Counted from the stretch's first letter, positions 1 to 9,113 are shown. The stretch is DNA of 64,000 bases from an uncultured Flavobacteriales bacterium (GCA_913056345.1 CAJXMH010000011.1:30840-94839); one strand, 5' to 3'. The notes: generated by a model from the letters alone, not told the origin. Numbers and translations are program-made.

Positions 1-34
1 TATTTTCGCCTTCTTTAACTGGTACGATTAACAT
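1..34 (-). CDS. rpsU: Ribosomal protein bS21, N-terminal fragment (cut by window edge)
   Basis: Reading the minus strand from an ATG at 34 gives MLIVPVKEGEN before the window ends. This matches the conserved start of Bacteroidota bS21, a small basic protein of the 30S subunit involved in initiation. Only 11 codons are visible, so the call rests on that short N-terminal match plus a well-formed promoter directly upstream at 58-87. The gene is too short here for ordinary ORF calling. Confidence 0.75.
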   Translation of the reverse strand, partial: MLIVPVKEGEN

Positions 35-57
35 GTATTTTCTTTTTTATTGGGGTG

Positions 58-87
58 CAAAAATAAACATCTTCTCTAAAATAGCAA
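58..87 (-). promoter_or_regulatory. Bacteroidota-type promoter of rpsU
   Basis: On the minus strand TTG (87-85) is followed by exactly 19 bases and TATTTTTG (65-58), fitting the TTG-N19-TAnnTTTG consensus of the primary sigma factor of this phylum. The expected transcript start is about 23 bases before the rpsU ATG. The site abuts the stop codon of the acyl-CoA dehydrogenase gene, so rpsU can be transcribed on its own. Confidence 0.6.
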
Positions 88-88
88 C

Positions 89-1228
89 CTATTTTATAAT
101 TTCTCTTGAAATCACTAATTTCTGTATCTCAGAAGTCCCCTCTCCAATGGTACATAGTTTGGAATCTCTGTAAAACTTCTCTACGGGAAACTCCTTTGTA
201 TATCCATAACCACCAAAAATTTGAACCGCTTCAGTGGATGCTTTAACTGCTACTTCAGAAGCGTAATATTTAGCAAAAGCAGACTCTTTGGTCATCTTTT
301 TTCCTTTGTTTTTCAAATCAGCTGCTTGGTGTGTCAACAATTCGGACGCTTCAATTTCAGTGGCCATATCTGCAAGCTTAAAGCTAATAGCTTGAAAGTT
401 GGCAATTGGCTGTCCAAACTGCTCGCGCTCTTTCGCGTACTTTTTAGATGCATCAAAAGCTCCCTTTGCAATCCCAATCGACAATGCGGCAATTGAAATA
501 CGACCTCCGTCCAAAATCTTCATAGCTTGTTGAAATCCTTCTCCTACTTCGCCAAGTATCATGCTTTCGTGAACTCGGCAGTTGTCAAAAATAACCTCTG
601 CTGTTTCTGAAGATCGCATTCCTAACTTATCTTCTTTCTTTCCTGCTTTCAAGCCAGGATTATCACGATCGATCACGAAAGCAGTCATACCGTGCGAATC
701 TAAAAGATCACCTGTTCTCACAATGGCAACAACCACATCTGAAGAAATACCATGTGTAATCCAACATTTAGTACCATTCAATACCCAATGATCTCCATCT
801 TTAGTGGCAGTGCACTTCATGCGCATGGCATCAGATCCCGTATTTGGTTCTGTAAGTGCCCAAGCACCAATAAACTCAGCTGATGCTAATTTGGGTAAAT
901 ATTTCTGCTTTTGCTCTTCATTTCCGAAAGTTAAAATATGGTTGGTACACAATGAGTTGTGAGCTGCCATTGACAAACCAACAGAACCACAAACCCTCGA
1001 TAATTCAACTATGGCAGTAATGTACTCATGGTAACCAAAGCCTGAGCCATTGTACTCTTGCGGCACTAGAACGCCCATCAAACCTAATTCTCCAAGTTTT
1101 TTAAATAAATCAACAGGAAATTCCTGAGATTCATCCCATTTCATCAAGTTTGGTTTAATTTCTTTTTCTGCAAAGTCTTGCACCATTTTGGCAATCATTT
1201 GCTGATTCTCACTTTCGTTAAATTCCAT
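89..1228 (-). CDS. Acyl-CoA dehydrogenase
   Basis: A 379-residue flavoprotein of the acyl-CoA dehydrogenase family, the usual length for short/medium-chain enzymes. It oxidises acyl-CoA to trans-2-enoyl-CoA using FAD and passes electrons to ETF. The FAD-contact motif GAWALTEPNTGSDA lies at 121-134 and NGTKCWITHG at 151-160. The C-terminal helical domain ends in IGEGTSEIQ, with the presumed catalytic glutamate at 363. The ATG at 1228 is the natural start. It is the last gene of a possible minus-strand run after apt (79-base gap). A TATTTTTG box at 1250-1257 without a good -33 element could give it a promoter of its own. Chain-length preference cannot be read from the sequence; butyryl- or isovaleryl-type are both possible. 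Confidence 0.93.
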   Translation of the reverse strand: MEFNESENQQMIAKMVQDFAEKEIKPNLMKWDESQEFPVDLFKKLGELGLMGVLVPQEYNGSGFGYHEYITAIVELSRVCGSVGLSMAAHNSLCTNHILTFGNEEQKQKYLPKLASAEFIGAWALTEPNTGSDAMRMKCTATKDGDHWVLNGTKCWITHGISSDVVVAIVRTGDLLDSHGMTAFVIDRDNPGLKAGKKEDKLGMRSSETAEVIFDNCRVHESMILGEVGEGFQQAMKILDGGRISIAALSIGIAKGAFDASKKYAKEREQFGQPIANFQAISFKLADMATEIEASELLTHQAADLKNKGKKMTKESAFAKYYASEVAVKASTEAVQIFGGYGYTKEFPVEKFYRDSKLCTIGEGTSEIQKLVISREIIK

Positions 1229-1307
1229 GGTTGTTTTATTTAAGGCTCACAAAAATACAATTAGCGAGCAGATTTGTTGTCATTGCAAGTATAATTTAAA
1301 CTAGAAG

Positions 1308-1832
1308 TTAATAACTCACTAAGCTATCAATGTTTTGCGAATAGGTCTTCAAATGCTCCTCTCCATTCAAAAAACTCAAATTCACTAAAAAAGAAAAGCC
1401 ACAAACTTCAGCCCCTTGTTGCGTTGCAATGTGCGCAGCGGCAGCGGCGGTTCCACCTGTTGCCAGCAGGTCGTCATGAATAAGTATTTTACTTCCTTCT
1501 TTGATCGCGTCCTCATGAACTTCAATTTCTGCTGAACCATATTCAAGATCGTATCGATGTGAAACGGTTTTATACGGTAGCTTACCTTTTTTTCGCACAG
1601 GGATAAAAGGAATATTTAAAGCTTGGGCTACGAGCAGACCCCAAAAAAAACCCCTGCTTTCTATTCCCATAACAGCATCGGGTTTTAAACTTTTTGCATG
1701 CTTAGCAAACTCTTGAGTAATCAAGCGGCAGAGCTCGGGTTGTTCTAAAATCGGGGTAATATCCTTAAAAACAATTCCTTTTTTTGGAAAGTCAGGAACA
1801 TCACGAATAACTTTTTTGATCTTCTCCTCCAT
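1308..1832 (-). CDS. apt: Adenine phosphoribosyltransferase
   Basis: A 174-residue purine salvage enzyme that converts adenine and PRPP to AMP in the cytoplasm. It has the family length. The PRPP-binding loop LIHDDLLATGGT is at 117-128, followed by a run of alanines, and GIESRGFFWG (56-65) is the conserved base-site region. The ATG at 1832 gives the usual N-terminus, with PDFPKKGIVFKDITP near residues 13-27 as in other APTs. It sits 48 bases after the helix-hairpin-helix gene and is probably cotranscribed with it. Confidence 0.96.
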   Translation of the reverse strand: MEEKIKKVIRDVPDFPKKGIVFKDITPILEQPELCRLITQEFAKHAKSLKPDAVMGIESRGFFWGLLVAQALNIPFIPVRKKGKLPYKTVSHRYDLEYGSAEIEVHEDAIKEGSKILIHDDLLATGGTAAAAAHIATQQGAEVCGFSFLVNLSFLNGEEHLKTYSQNIDSLVSY

Positions 1833-1880
1833 GCTTTATGTTTTTACTAACGCTTAAAATCGAAAATTACCAAGACAAAA

Positions 1881-2840
1881 TTACTCAAAGCTGATATAGG
1901 GAATTAGCTTATTTAGGAGTGAATCGGTCATGAGAACAGAGCGCCTCAAATCATTTTTATTTTCGAATTTACCATGCTTTGCTCGTATCTTAACCAACGA
2001 ATTAGCGAGATTCCAGTCGATGTAAGGGTGGTTTTTGAGCTCCGCAGCAGCTTGTTGATTGACTCTGATCTTGTCGATTGGAATTCTTGAAATAACAAGC
2101 TGGCTATCTATAGCCTGCAATAAACTGTCGCTGAATCCCCATATTTCAGTTAATTGGTTTTTACTGTGATAACCTCCCAACTCCTTTCTATAGGACACCA
2201 TTTTTCCACTAAAGTATGGCCCTATGCCATAGATGGTTTTAAAAGTTGCGCTATCGGCTAAATTAATATCAACTATTGGTCTTACATATTTTTTGAAATT
2301 TGTTCTTTTCAGGTCTGTGGTCTTCCTTGAGTACTCAGTTTGGCTCTTAAAGCGCTGTGCAGTATCTTTCTTAAAGGGTTGTTCAGCAATATTGATGTAT
2401 GGCTCTAAACGTTGATACATTACCTCAGAAATAGTGTACATCTTTTGAACATCCTCTTTATTTCTAAATCGGCCACCTTTAGCTTCATACTTTTTGATAA
2501 CGGCTGCCTGTTTTGCAGACAAACCAAGGCGCTGCCATAACTCTACACTTAAATCATTTGGATCAAAAGGGAATAAGGAATCCTTTTGATTTTGCTTTTT
2601 AATCGAACTTCCTATATCCACACGATCGCTTGATTTATATGATTGAGCATTTTGAGCAGAATCAAGCTTTAATGAGGCATAAATTTGTTCTAGATTGCTT
2701 TCGGTTTCAGGAAATTGGTATGGTGAGTAAGTGAGGTATAGGTTCCATCCGATTAAAGCAACTATAATGAGCAGCAGGCTTAAGATTCCTCTTCGCTCTG
2801 TTCTATTAAAGTAGAAAAAGTCTTTAAAGTCTTGATTCAA
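1881..2840 (-). CDS. Membrane-anchored helix-hairpin-helix (ComEA-like) protein
   Basis: 319 residues with a short cytoplasmic N-terminus, one membrane segment (about 18-37), and three helix-hairpin-helix modules of the ComEA type at about 95-150, 190-250 and 257-316. The second module carries the INLADSATFKTIYGIGP signature. Such modules bind DNA non-specifically, so an extracytoplasmic DNA-binding or uptake role is plausible but unproven; many Bacteroidota carry this multi-HhH form with unknown function. No ATG is available near the start. TTG at 2840, seven bases after the stop of the upstream lipoprotein gene, is the best candidate. Spacing suggests cotranscription with the symporter and lipoprotein genes. 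Confidence 0.8.
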   Translation of the reverse strand: MNQDFKDFFYFNRTERRGILSLLLIIVALIGWNLYLTYSPYQFPETESNLEQIYASLKLDSAQNAQSYKSSDRVDIGSSIKKQNQKDSLFPFDPNDLSVELWQRLGLSAKQAAVIKKYEAKGGRFRNKEDVQKMYTISEVMYQRLEPYINIAEQPFKKDTAQRFKSQTEYSRKTTDLKRTNFKKYVRPIVDINLADSATFKTIYGIGPYFSGKMVSYRKELGGYHSKNQLTEIWGFSDSLLQAIDSQLVISRIPIDKIRVNQQAAAELKNHPYIDWNLANSLVKIRAKHGKFENKNDLRRSVLMTDSLLNKLIPYISFE

Positions 2841-2847
2841 TTTCTTT

Positions 2848-3513
2848 TCAATTAACCCAAAGTGATGCTTCTTCTTGTTCTGTGCAACCTTCTAAGCGCT
2901 TAAATACATTTTGATAGGCCGAATCTTCAATATTCGAGGCCTCAATTGATCTCAAAAGATCTTGCCGCCCCACTCCATAGTTGATCCATGTATTTGTTCC
3001 ATTGGTTTTGGGATTTGGAACCTCAAGATAAAGTGTATCAAATATGCCCTTAGCCGCCTGAACATTGTAATACTCTTTACCATTATATGAAAGTTGGACA
3101 AACAATGTATCTTGAGGTCCTAAAACTCTATTTCCGGTCTGCGTTAAAACTAAGGTTGAGAAATTTTGCGCATACAAAGTTAGTTCATGATCTTCTTGAA
3201 GGTCTAAATCTTCCACTAGGGCATTTACCCCATCAGATCCGATTTGAATTAAATCCGCATTTCCTTTATCACTTTCTTCCAGTTCATAGGAAAATTGAAA
3301 ATAGCCATTTTGATCTGTAACAGAACTCGCTAATATTATTGGCTCGCTAAAGCTTCTGGAGGAGGGGTTTACCTTAAAGGCAATTTCTACACCTTGAGCA
3401 GGAGCTTTGGAACAATCTGAATAAACTTGGCCTGATACCTCACTGATCACCGTTTCATCTTCACAGCCAAAGCATGCACTGCACAAAAAACTTAAAACCA
3501 ATAGTCTTCTCAA
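2848..3513 (-). CDS. Predicted lipoprotein with a carboxypeptidase-regulatory-like domain
   Basis: 221 residues that I cannot assign to a named function. The N-terminus is a lipoprotein signal (hydrophobic LLVLSFLCSAC, with Cys14 or Cys17 as the lipid site). Residues about 25-100 look like a beta-sandwich of the carboxypeptidase regulatory type (VSGQVYSDC, then VTDQNGYFQFSYEL). The rest is beta-rich without recognisable catalytic motifs. The only possible start is TTG at 3513, which directly follows the TAG stop of the symporter gene in the same frame, so translation is probably coupled by re-initiation. The immediate coupling suggests a role connected to the symporter or to the periplasmic extension of that protein. 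Confidence 0.75.
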   Translation of the reverse strand: MRRLLVLSFLCSACFGCEDETVISEVSGQVYSDCSKAPAQGVEIAFKVNPSSRSFSEPIILASSVTDQNGYFQFSYELEESDKGNADLIQIGSDGVNALVEDLDLQEDHELTLYAQNFSTLVLTQTGNRVLGPQDTLFVQLSYNGKEYYNVQAAKGIFDTLYLEVPNPKTNGTNTWINYGVGRQDLLRSIEASNIEDSAYQNVFKRLEGCTEQEEASLWVN

Positions 3514-5574
3514 CTACTTAAACTTTTTAATTGCACCGGATTTAATTCGAGCAAAGTAATCCAGCATTTCTTCTCTCACTTCTTTAGATAAAAGTAACAA
3601 TCCTAAAATGTTGGGAAAAGCCATTCCAAGTATCATCAAATCCGAGAAATCTAAGACCGCACCGAGCCCAACAGAAGAGCCGATAACCACAAACACCAAA
3701 AAGATCAACTTATAAGAGTAATCTGCAGCTTTACTTCCTCCAAAAAGATAGGTCCATGCTTTAAGACCATAATAAGACCATGAGATCATAGTTGAGAAAG
3801 CGAATAGGAAAATCGCAATTACCAACACTACTTTAAACCAAGGAAAAACACTCCCAAAAGCCGCGGAAGTTAGTTCAGAACCTTCTAAACCTGAGGTTCC
3901 ATCTGCGAAACCTGTAAACACTAATACAAGAGCTGTCATAGTACAAACCACTACTGTATCTACAAAAGGCTCTAATAAAGCCACTATACCTTCACTAACT
4001 GGCTCATTTGTTTTTGAAGCAGAATGTGCAATAGAGGCCGAACCAACCCCTGCTTCATTAGAGAAAGCTGCTCTTTGAAAGCCAACAATCAGTACTCCAA
4101 TGATACCCCCTTTTATAGCGGGAGCATTAAAAGCACCATTGTATATTTCAACAAAGACATCTCCTACATTGCCGAAATTCATTCCAATAATAATCAAAGC
4201 AAAAAGCACATAAAGTCCTGCCATAAAAGGAACGATCTTGTCGGTTACCTTGGCAATACTTTTTATCCCTCCAATGATCACAACGCCAACCATTAGCGCT
4301 AGCACCACGCCAAACCAAAAGCCATAATCTTGAATGGCGGTAAACTCACTTGATAGCTGAGCAAAAGCTTGATTTGCCTGAAACATATTGCCACCACCAA
4401 ATGAAGCACCGATACACAAAATGGAAAAAATAACTGCTAGAACTTTTCCCAGACCTCCTAAATTTTTCTTTTTCAAGCCTTCGCTTAAATAATACATGGG
4501 TCCACCTGATATCTCTCCATTTTCATTTACTCGACGGTATTTTACTCCAAGCGTGCATTCTGTGAACTTACTTGCCATGCCTAAAAGGCCGCAGACGATC
4601 ATCCAAAAGGTAGCCCCTGGTCCGCCTAAAGTTATAGCAACTGCTACACCTGCAATATTCCCTAAGCCAACAGTAGCTGAGAGTGCCGTAGTAAGTGCCT
4701 GAAAATGTGAAACCTCTCCATCGCTGTTCGGATCATCGTAATCCCCTTTTACCAAAGAAATTGCGTGTTTAACCCCACGGGCATTTATAAAGCGCATGCG
4801 AATGGTAAAGAATAAAGCTCCACCAACGAGCCAAATCACAATAAAGGGAATTCCCTTTTCCTGAACATCCCCATTGGGGTGCAATACAGGTCTTGGCTCG
4901 TCATAAGTAATAGCTGCTAAGTTTTCAGCTCCTATCTCGATGACATCTTGAATGTTATTTTCATCAAAAATAATTTTACCTTCAGCTACCTTGTGCTTTA
5001 AGCTTCCCGAGGCTTCAGCATAAACTTTTACTTCATTCCCCTCATCTTGAATAACCGTGGCAATTGCATCACCTTTTTTCACGCGCTGACCTTCTTCAAC
5101 CAGCCACTTGCTCAAGGTGATCTTACTAACTTTAGGATTAGCCCAACCCGGTGCTTTGATCATTTTAGCGTCTGCGTAAACTACAGGATCGTAAAGACCC
5201 ACTGAAGAAAATGGATCCCAAAATAAGAAACTCGTCATGTAGTTTACGATAGGCTTGAAAGAGGCGTTAAGGTACTCTTCAACTGATTGAGCAGGAATTT
5301 TACCCTTTAACAATTGATCGTCCCCATCTGAATCAGTCACCAAGACTGTGAAACTGCTTCCTTCTGTAATGCCTTCACTTGAATTTGACTTAAGATCAAC
5401 CGATTGATGAGACCACCGATACAGGAAGGGAGGGTTACCGCCTGAGACTTCTACGTAAGCTACCCCATCGTTAATCTTTTTGGAGGGATTGTCGAATTTC
5501 AAGACTGCCTCGAATTCAGACGCTTGCGCATGAAGAATTAAGAATGAGAATAAGGAAAGAAAAAATGTCTTCAT
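3514..5574 (-). CDS. Sodium:alanine/glycine symporter (AGCS) with SprB-like and lipoyl-like periplasmic extension
   Basis: The C-terminal ~440 residues are an AGCS-family Na+:amino-acid symporter in the inner membrane. It has about eleven hydrophobic helices starting near 243, the motif [20 protein letters not shown], and [15 protein letters not shown] in a later helix. Ordinary members are about 450-550 residues, whereas this one has some 240 extra at the N-terminus: a signal sequence (1-18), an Ig-like stretch resembling a SprB repeat ([13 protein letters not shown] near 44-56), and a lipoyl/biotinyl-like fold near 138-203 ([15 protein letters not shown]). At the place where lipoyl domains carry their modified lysine there is QDEGNE, so attachment of a cofactor is unlikely. 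A GTG lies one codon upstream, but ATG at 5574 is preferred. It has its own promoter at 5600-5629. Confidence 0.88.
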   Translation of the reverse strand: MKTFFLSLFSFLILHAQASEFEAVLKFDNPSKKINDGVAYVEVSGGNPPFLYRWSHQSVDLKSNSSEGITEGSSFTVLVTDSDGDDQLLKGKIPAQSVEEYLNASFKPIVNYMTSFLFWDPFSSVGLYDPVVYADAKMIKAPGWANPKVSKITLSKWLVEEGQRVKKGDAIATVIQDEGNEVKVYAEASGSLKHKVAEGKIIFDENNIQDVIEIGAENLAAITYDEPRPVLHPNGDVQEKGIPFIVIWLVGGALFFTIRMRFINARGVKHAISLVKGDYDDPNSDGEVSHFQALTTALSATVGLGNIAGVAVAITLGGPGATFWMIVCGLLGMASKFTECTLGVKYRRVNENGEISGGPMYYLSEGLKKKNLGGLGKVLAVIFSILCIGASFGGGNMFQANQAFAQLSSEFTAIQDYGFWFGVVLALMVGVVIIGGIKSIAKVTDKIVPFMAGLYVLFALIIIGMNFGNVGDVFVEIYNGAFNAPAIKGGIIGVLIVGFQRAAFSNEAGVGSASIAHSASKTNEPVSEGIVALLEPFVDTVVVCTMTALVLVFTGFADGTSGLEGSELTSAAFGSVFPWFKVVLVIAIFLFAFSTMISWSYYGLKAWTYLFGGSKAADYSYKLIFLVFVVIGSSVGLGAVLDFSDLMILGMAFPNILGLLLLSKEVREEMLDYFARIKSGAIKKFK

Positions 5575-5599
5575 CACTTTGCTTTTTTGGCTAAGCCAA

Positions 5600-5629
5600 C
5601 AAATATAACTTAATTATCAGGCAAGCAAA
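5600..5629 (-). promoter_or_regulatory. Bacteroidota-type promoter of the AGCS symporter gene
   Basis: Minus strand: TTTG (5629-5626), 18 bases, TATATTTG (5607-5600), about 26 bases before the ATG at 5574. It overlaps one arm of the hairpin at 5616-5638, so transcription arriving from the rmlD-like gene and initiation here may interfere. Confidence 0.55.
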
Positions 5630-5638
5630 AGGCCTGAT
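5616..5638 (-). terminator. Hairpin after the RmlD-like gene, weak terminator
   Basis: ATCAGGC (5616-5622) and GCCTGAT (5632-5638) can pair around a 9-base loop. On the minus strand the hairpin is followed by AATTAAG rather than a U-tract, so termination would be weak. It marks the end of the purM-to-rmlD-like operon. Confidence 0.4.
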
Positions 5639-5664
5639 TTCAACTTCTTCTTCTTGGGAAGTCT

Positions 5665-6573
5665 TTACAATAGCTGGCGCTCTAAAGTTGCGATACCTTC
5701 TTCAAAAGAATGAGGTTTGTAACCTAAGTCTTTTATGGCTTTATCTAACACGAAACCTGTAACTGGAGGACGGTTTGCTGGTTGGTCTAGGTCAGCCGAA
5801 CTTACCTCTTGCAAGGTATCGGTATCTAATTGATAGTAAGCTGCAACGCGTTTAACAAGTTCGTAAATACTCATGAAGTCTTTCCCAGAAATATTGTAGA
5901 TTCCTTGTGCTTCTTTTTCAGCTGCCAAAACGCAGGCAACTGCCAGATCCTCAGCTAGAGTAGGAGTTCTAAACTGATCATTTACAATTTTCAGGTTCTG
6001 CTTTTTTTCAAGAGCTCCTTTGGCCCAGAGTACAATATTACTTCGGCTCATGTCTTCTACAATACCGTAGACAAGCACTGTTCTTAGTATTGCCCACTTT
6101 GTTTGCGCCTTTCTAACCAATTCCTCCGACGCAAGTTTTGACTTCCCGTAATAACTTAAAGGGTTTGGCTCGTCTTCTTCAGAGTAGGGTCCATTCTTGC
6201 CATCAAAAATAAAGTCCGTTGAGATATGGATTAAATGTGATTGATGTTTTTCGCAAGCCTCGATAAGATAAGAAACCGCATCGACGTTGAGTTTCCAGCA
6301 AGCTTCTCGGTCAGACTCACAAGCATCAACGTTAGTCATGGCGGCCGTGTTGATCACTATATCTGGTAACGTTTGATCAATTAAGTCGTTGACATCTTTT
6401 TGACTACAAATATCCAAGGAATGATATTCAAAGCCCTTCAATTTTTTAATTCGATTTTCACCGCGCGAAGTAGCAATCAATTCAAAGTTTGGATGCGGGT
6501 GAAGCTGCTGAATTAATTTTTGACCAAGCAAACCATTGCTGCCTGTAATCAATATCCGCTTACTTAATCCCAT
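5665..6573 (-). CDS. SDR-family sugar nucleotide reductase (RmlD-like)
   Basis: A 302-residue NAD(P)-dependent extended short-chain dehydrogenase of the dTDP-4-dehydrorhamnose reductase (RmlD) type. The nucleotide-binding loop GSNGLLGQ is at 11-18, and YGKSK supplies the active-site Tyr142 and Lys146. HISTDFIFDGKNGPY around 116-130 and the later RTVLVYG are typical of RmlD. No other rml genes adjoin it; a dTDP-glucose dehydratase is present 34 kb away at 40.5-41.6 kb, so a role in rhamnose synthesis is possible but not shown. It overlaps the K+ channel gene by 10 bases and is the last gene of the purM operon. Confidence 0.82.
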   Translation of the reverse strand: MGLSKRILITGSNGLLGQKLIQQLHPHPNFELIATSRGENRIKKLKGFEYHSLDICSQKDVNDLIDQTLPDIVINTAAMTNVDACESDREACWKLNVDAVSYLIEACEKHQSHLIHISTDFIFDGKNGPYSEEDEPNPLSYYGKSKLASEELVRKAQTKWAILRTVLVYGIVEDMSRSNIVLWAKGALEKKQNLKIVNDQFRTPTLAEDLAVACVLAAEKEAQGIYNISGKDFMSIYELVKRVAAYYQLDTDTLQEVSSADLDQPANRPPVTGFVLDKAIKDLGYKPHSFEEGIATLERQLL

Positions 6574-7568
6574 TTTTTTAGGTCCTCAATTTGATTTTTC
6601 ATTCCCAACACAAATAACTTGGTTCCTTCGCAAATGATGCTGTCTGGTGAAGGATTGAGAACATACTCTCCCTCCAAAGTTTTCAACCCAACTATGTTTG
6701 CTCCTGACCTCTTACGCACGTGAAGATCTTTGATTGATTTATCTTTGAATTCTGCAGGTAGGCTATCGTAACTAATTTCTTCAAGTGAAATGTTGTTGTC
6801 TTGACCACTGAGGTGATTGAAGAACTCTACCACATCAGGTTTTACAACTAAAGAGGCCATGTGAGATCCACCAACCTTATCGGGCATTACCACATTATCA
6901 GCGCCTGCCATACGAAGCTTTTTATCTGATGTATTCTGCGATGCCCTACTAATGATGAGTAATTCTGAGTTCATTTCTCTAGCTGTCAGCACAACAAAAA
7001 CGTTATCTGCATCTTCGGGTAAAGTGGTAATAAGTGCCTTTGCTTTTTTAATCCCCGCATTTATTAGAACCTGATCATTTGTAGCGTCACCTTCATAATA
7101 GTTGGTTTTTCCTTTCGCTTGAAGATCTTCTACAATATTTTCATCTTTCTCGATTAATAAGTAAGGATGTCCCCAGTTTTCAAGCTCCTGAACAATCTGC
7201 CTTCCATTTCTTCCAAAGCCACAAATAATTATATGGTTCTCCATTTTCTTAATTCGCTTGATTTTCTTTAACTCCCTAATGTGCTTTCTGAACTCACCAT
7301 CCAACAAATATGAAGATATGGCGCTTAGTGCATAAGCAAATGTACCAAAACTGGTTACAATCAAGATGGCCGTAAAGTACCTTCCGGGAGCAGAAAGCGG
7401 CCTAATTTCTTGAAACCCTACGGTTGAAATCGTAATGATCGTGAAGTAAAAAGCTTCGCTAAAAGTGTAGCCCTCAATAAGCATGTAGCCAGTAATTCCT
7501 GTTAAGGAAATCAAAAGCAACACAAGGCTTACGTAGTAAAACTTTTTGAACTCAGTAATTTGAAACAC
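6564..7568 (-). CDS. Two-helix potassium channel with TrkA-type RCK domain
   Basis: 334 residues: TM1 (about 11-31), a pore loop with selectivity filter TVGF (49-52), TM2 (about 63-88), then a cytoplasmic RCK_N/TrkA-N Rossmann domain starting with GFGRNG (117-122) and a TrkA-C domain from about 250. This is the MthK/Kch layout: four subunits form a K+ pore gated by ligands bound to the RCK ring. The filter has Phe in place of the canonical Tyr of TVGYG and is followed by Gln instead of Gly. No ATG is available, and GTG at 7568 lies 9 bases after the pspC-like stop. The ion and the gating ligand cannot be determined from the sequence. Confidence 0.85.
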   Translation of the reverse strand: MFQITEFKKFYYVSLVLLLISLTGITGYMLIEGYTFSEAFYFTIITISTVGFQEIRPLSAPGRYFTAILIVTSFGTFAYALSAISSYLLDGEFRKHIRELKKIKRIKKMENHIIICGFGRNGRQIVQELENWGHPYLLIEKDENIVEDLQAKGKTNYYEGDATNDQVLINAGIKKAKALITTLPEDADNVFVVLTAREMNSELLIISRASQNTSDKKLRMAGADNVVMPDKVGGSHMASLVVKPDVVEFFNHLSGQDNNISLEEISYDSLPAEFKDKSIKDLHVRKRSGANIVGLKTLEGEYVLNPSPDSIICEGTKLFVLGMKNQIEDLKKWD

Positions 7569-7577
7569 AAGCTTATT

Positions 7578-7802
7578 TTATAGGTCCCAGATGGTGCTTT
7601 TCTTCCTGAATTTAAACAAGTATTTGTGCTCTAGCATGAATGCCATTACAAGGTATATAATGAGGGGCGAACCTAGCGTTAAGAAAGAGGTGTAGATAAA
7701 ATATATTCTAATTTTAGAGCTATTTATGCCAAGTTTTTTGCCCCACCATGCACAAACCCCAAAAGCGTGCTTTTCAAAGAAGTCTTGAATTTTTTGAATC
7801 AT
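7578..7802 (-). CDS. Small PspC-domain membrane protein
   Basis: 74 residues consisting almost entirely of one PspC domain (about 8-60). There is an N-terminal amphipathic part, then a hydrophobic helix (about 33-56: YFIYTSFLTLGSPLIIYLVM), then a basic tail. PspC in enterobacteria is a membrane sensor of the phage-shock response, while stand-alone Bacteroidota copies are uncharacterised. It lies one base after the DUF2851 gene and just before the K+ channel, so all three are cotranscribed. No pspA is visible in the window. Confidence 0.8.
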   Translation of the reverse strand: MIQKIQDFFEKHAFGVCAWWGKKLGINSSKIRIYFIYTSFLTLGSPLIIYLVMAFMLEHKYLFKFRKKSTIWDL

Positions 7803-7803
7803 C

Positions 7804-9081
7804 TTACTTTGGGTTTAGAATTTGATTACCAATGCTGCAATTTATGCATTTTTTTAAATCACAATGTTGTTTCTTCAATTCAATCATGGCTTGAGTGTCT
7901 GATGCCTGCAAGGCTTTCACTCCTAGTTTATTCCATAGCCTAGTAATGTGATTCTTTTCAGCTGGTATTTCTTCAAGCAATTCTACAGCTCGATCTTTAA
8001 AGGATTGTTTGCCAATTTCTTGTCCATAAGTAAAGTAAAGTGGGGCAATAACATTGATCAACAAAAGATGAATAGAATTTTTACCTAAACTTTTAATACG
8101 GGCTCTATCAGCTTGTTTGTTAAAATTATAATGCATGTCCCAATAAGCAGAAGCTTGGGCTTGAAACATCTTTTCTATAGCTTTAAGACTATCTATCTCA
8201 ATCAATTTTTGAAACATGCTCTCTTGGCTGTGTAATAAATTTGCCAATTGGGAAATGCGAATAGAGGGAAAACCTGCAGGTCTAAGCTTGCTGTATTTCC
8301 AAAGATGTTTCTGAATAGGTACAAGGCCAAATTTTTGCTTCAGATAGTTAAATTCTTTTTGAAGCATTTTAGGATAAGCATCTTTATGCACCTCTTCCAA
8401 AAATCCTGCTTGACCATAAAGTAGACTTTCTAATTCTGTTAAATTATGCAGGTGCTTTCTCAATTTACTGAAAGGTAGGTTTACTGCTAATAGCTCCATT
8501 GGTACAGAGTTTAAGTTAAAACCGAAATATTTGCAGAGTAAATGATAAAGGCATTGTTCCCAATCATTTTGGTATTGCTTTAACAAACGCCTTATCTGAG
8601 CTGATTTCCGCTCGAGTCGACTCACAAGCATCCGATCGAGCTGCTGATTTATGACCCGCTTAGGTACTGAGTTTATTTGATTAGCGCAGGGAACCTTACT
8701 GGAAGCATTTTGAAGTTGCTGATAATTTTCTACAAGCTGCCGTTTAACTAAACCATTTAGCTCAAGTGTAGGTATCAGTTCACCATTTTTCCTAAGTATG
8801 TCTTGATCATTCTCCCATACTACATGTAAGATCACTTTATCATAGGCTTGATCATTTTGATGCAAATGCCTCATCCAATCACTCGCTCTTAGATGAATTT
8901 CAATATTACCTGCCCACCTCGTTTCTGCAAGACGAATTTGACCGTTAAAAAAATCGGGACCTGAATCTAAATTGTGAATACCTGCTTTTAAAACTATCAG
9001 TTTTTCTCCTGCAGTAGTTTTTAGCTCAGACTGACGAAAGAGTTGAAATTTCCAAATATAGTGTAGGAAAGCTTCTTCCAT
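7804..9081 (-). CDS. DUF2851 family protein
   Basis: 425 residues from the ATG at 9081; an upstream TTG would add two residues. The N-terminus (EEAFLHYIWKFQLF), the LDSGPDFFNGQIRL stretch near 36-50 and the GNIEIHLRASDWMRH segment are the hallmarks of the DUF2851 family, which is widespread in Bacteroidota and has no established function. The end has a Cys-rich stretch, HCDLKKCINCSIG, which could bind a metal. There is no signal peptide or membrane segment, so it is probably cytoplasmic. The gene sits between the YwqK-like gene (32-base gap) and the pspC-like gene. Confidence 0.78.
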   Translation of the reverse strand: MEEAFLHYIWKFQLFRQSELKTTAGEKLIVLKAGIHNLDSGPDFFNGQIRLAETRWAGNIEIHLRASDWMRHLHQNDQAYDKVILHVVWENDQDILRKNGELIPTLELNGLVKRQLVENYQQLQNASSKVPCANQINSVPKRVINQQLDRMLVSRLERKSAQIRRLLKQYQNDWEQCLYHLLCKYFGFNLNSVPMELLAVNLPFSKLRKHLHNLTELESLLYGQAGFLEEVHKDAYPKMLQKEFNYLKQKFGLVPIQKHLWKYSKLRPAGFPSIRISQLANLLHSQESMFQKLIEIDSLKAIEKMFQAQASAYWDMHYNFNKQADRARIKSLGKNSIHLLLINVIAPLYFTYGQEIGKQSFKDRAVELLEEIPAEKNHITRLWNKLGVKALQASDTQAMIELKKQHCDLKKCINCSIGNQILNPK

Positions 9082-9113
9082 AACCAAGTAGATCTTATGA
9101 CCTAAATTAAGGC

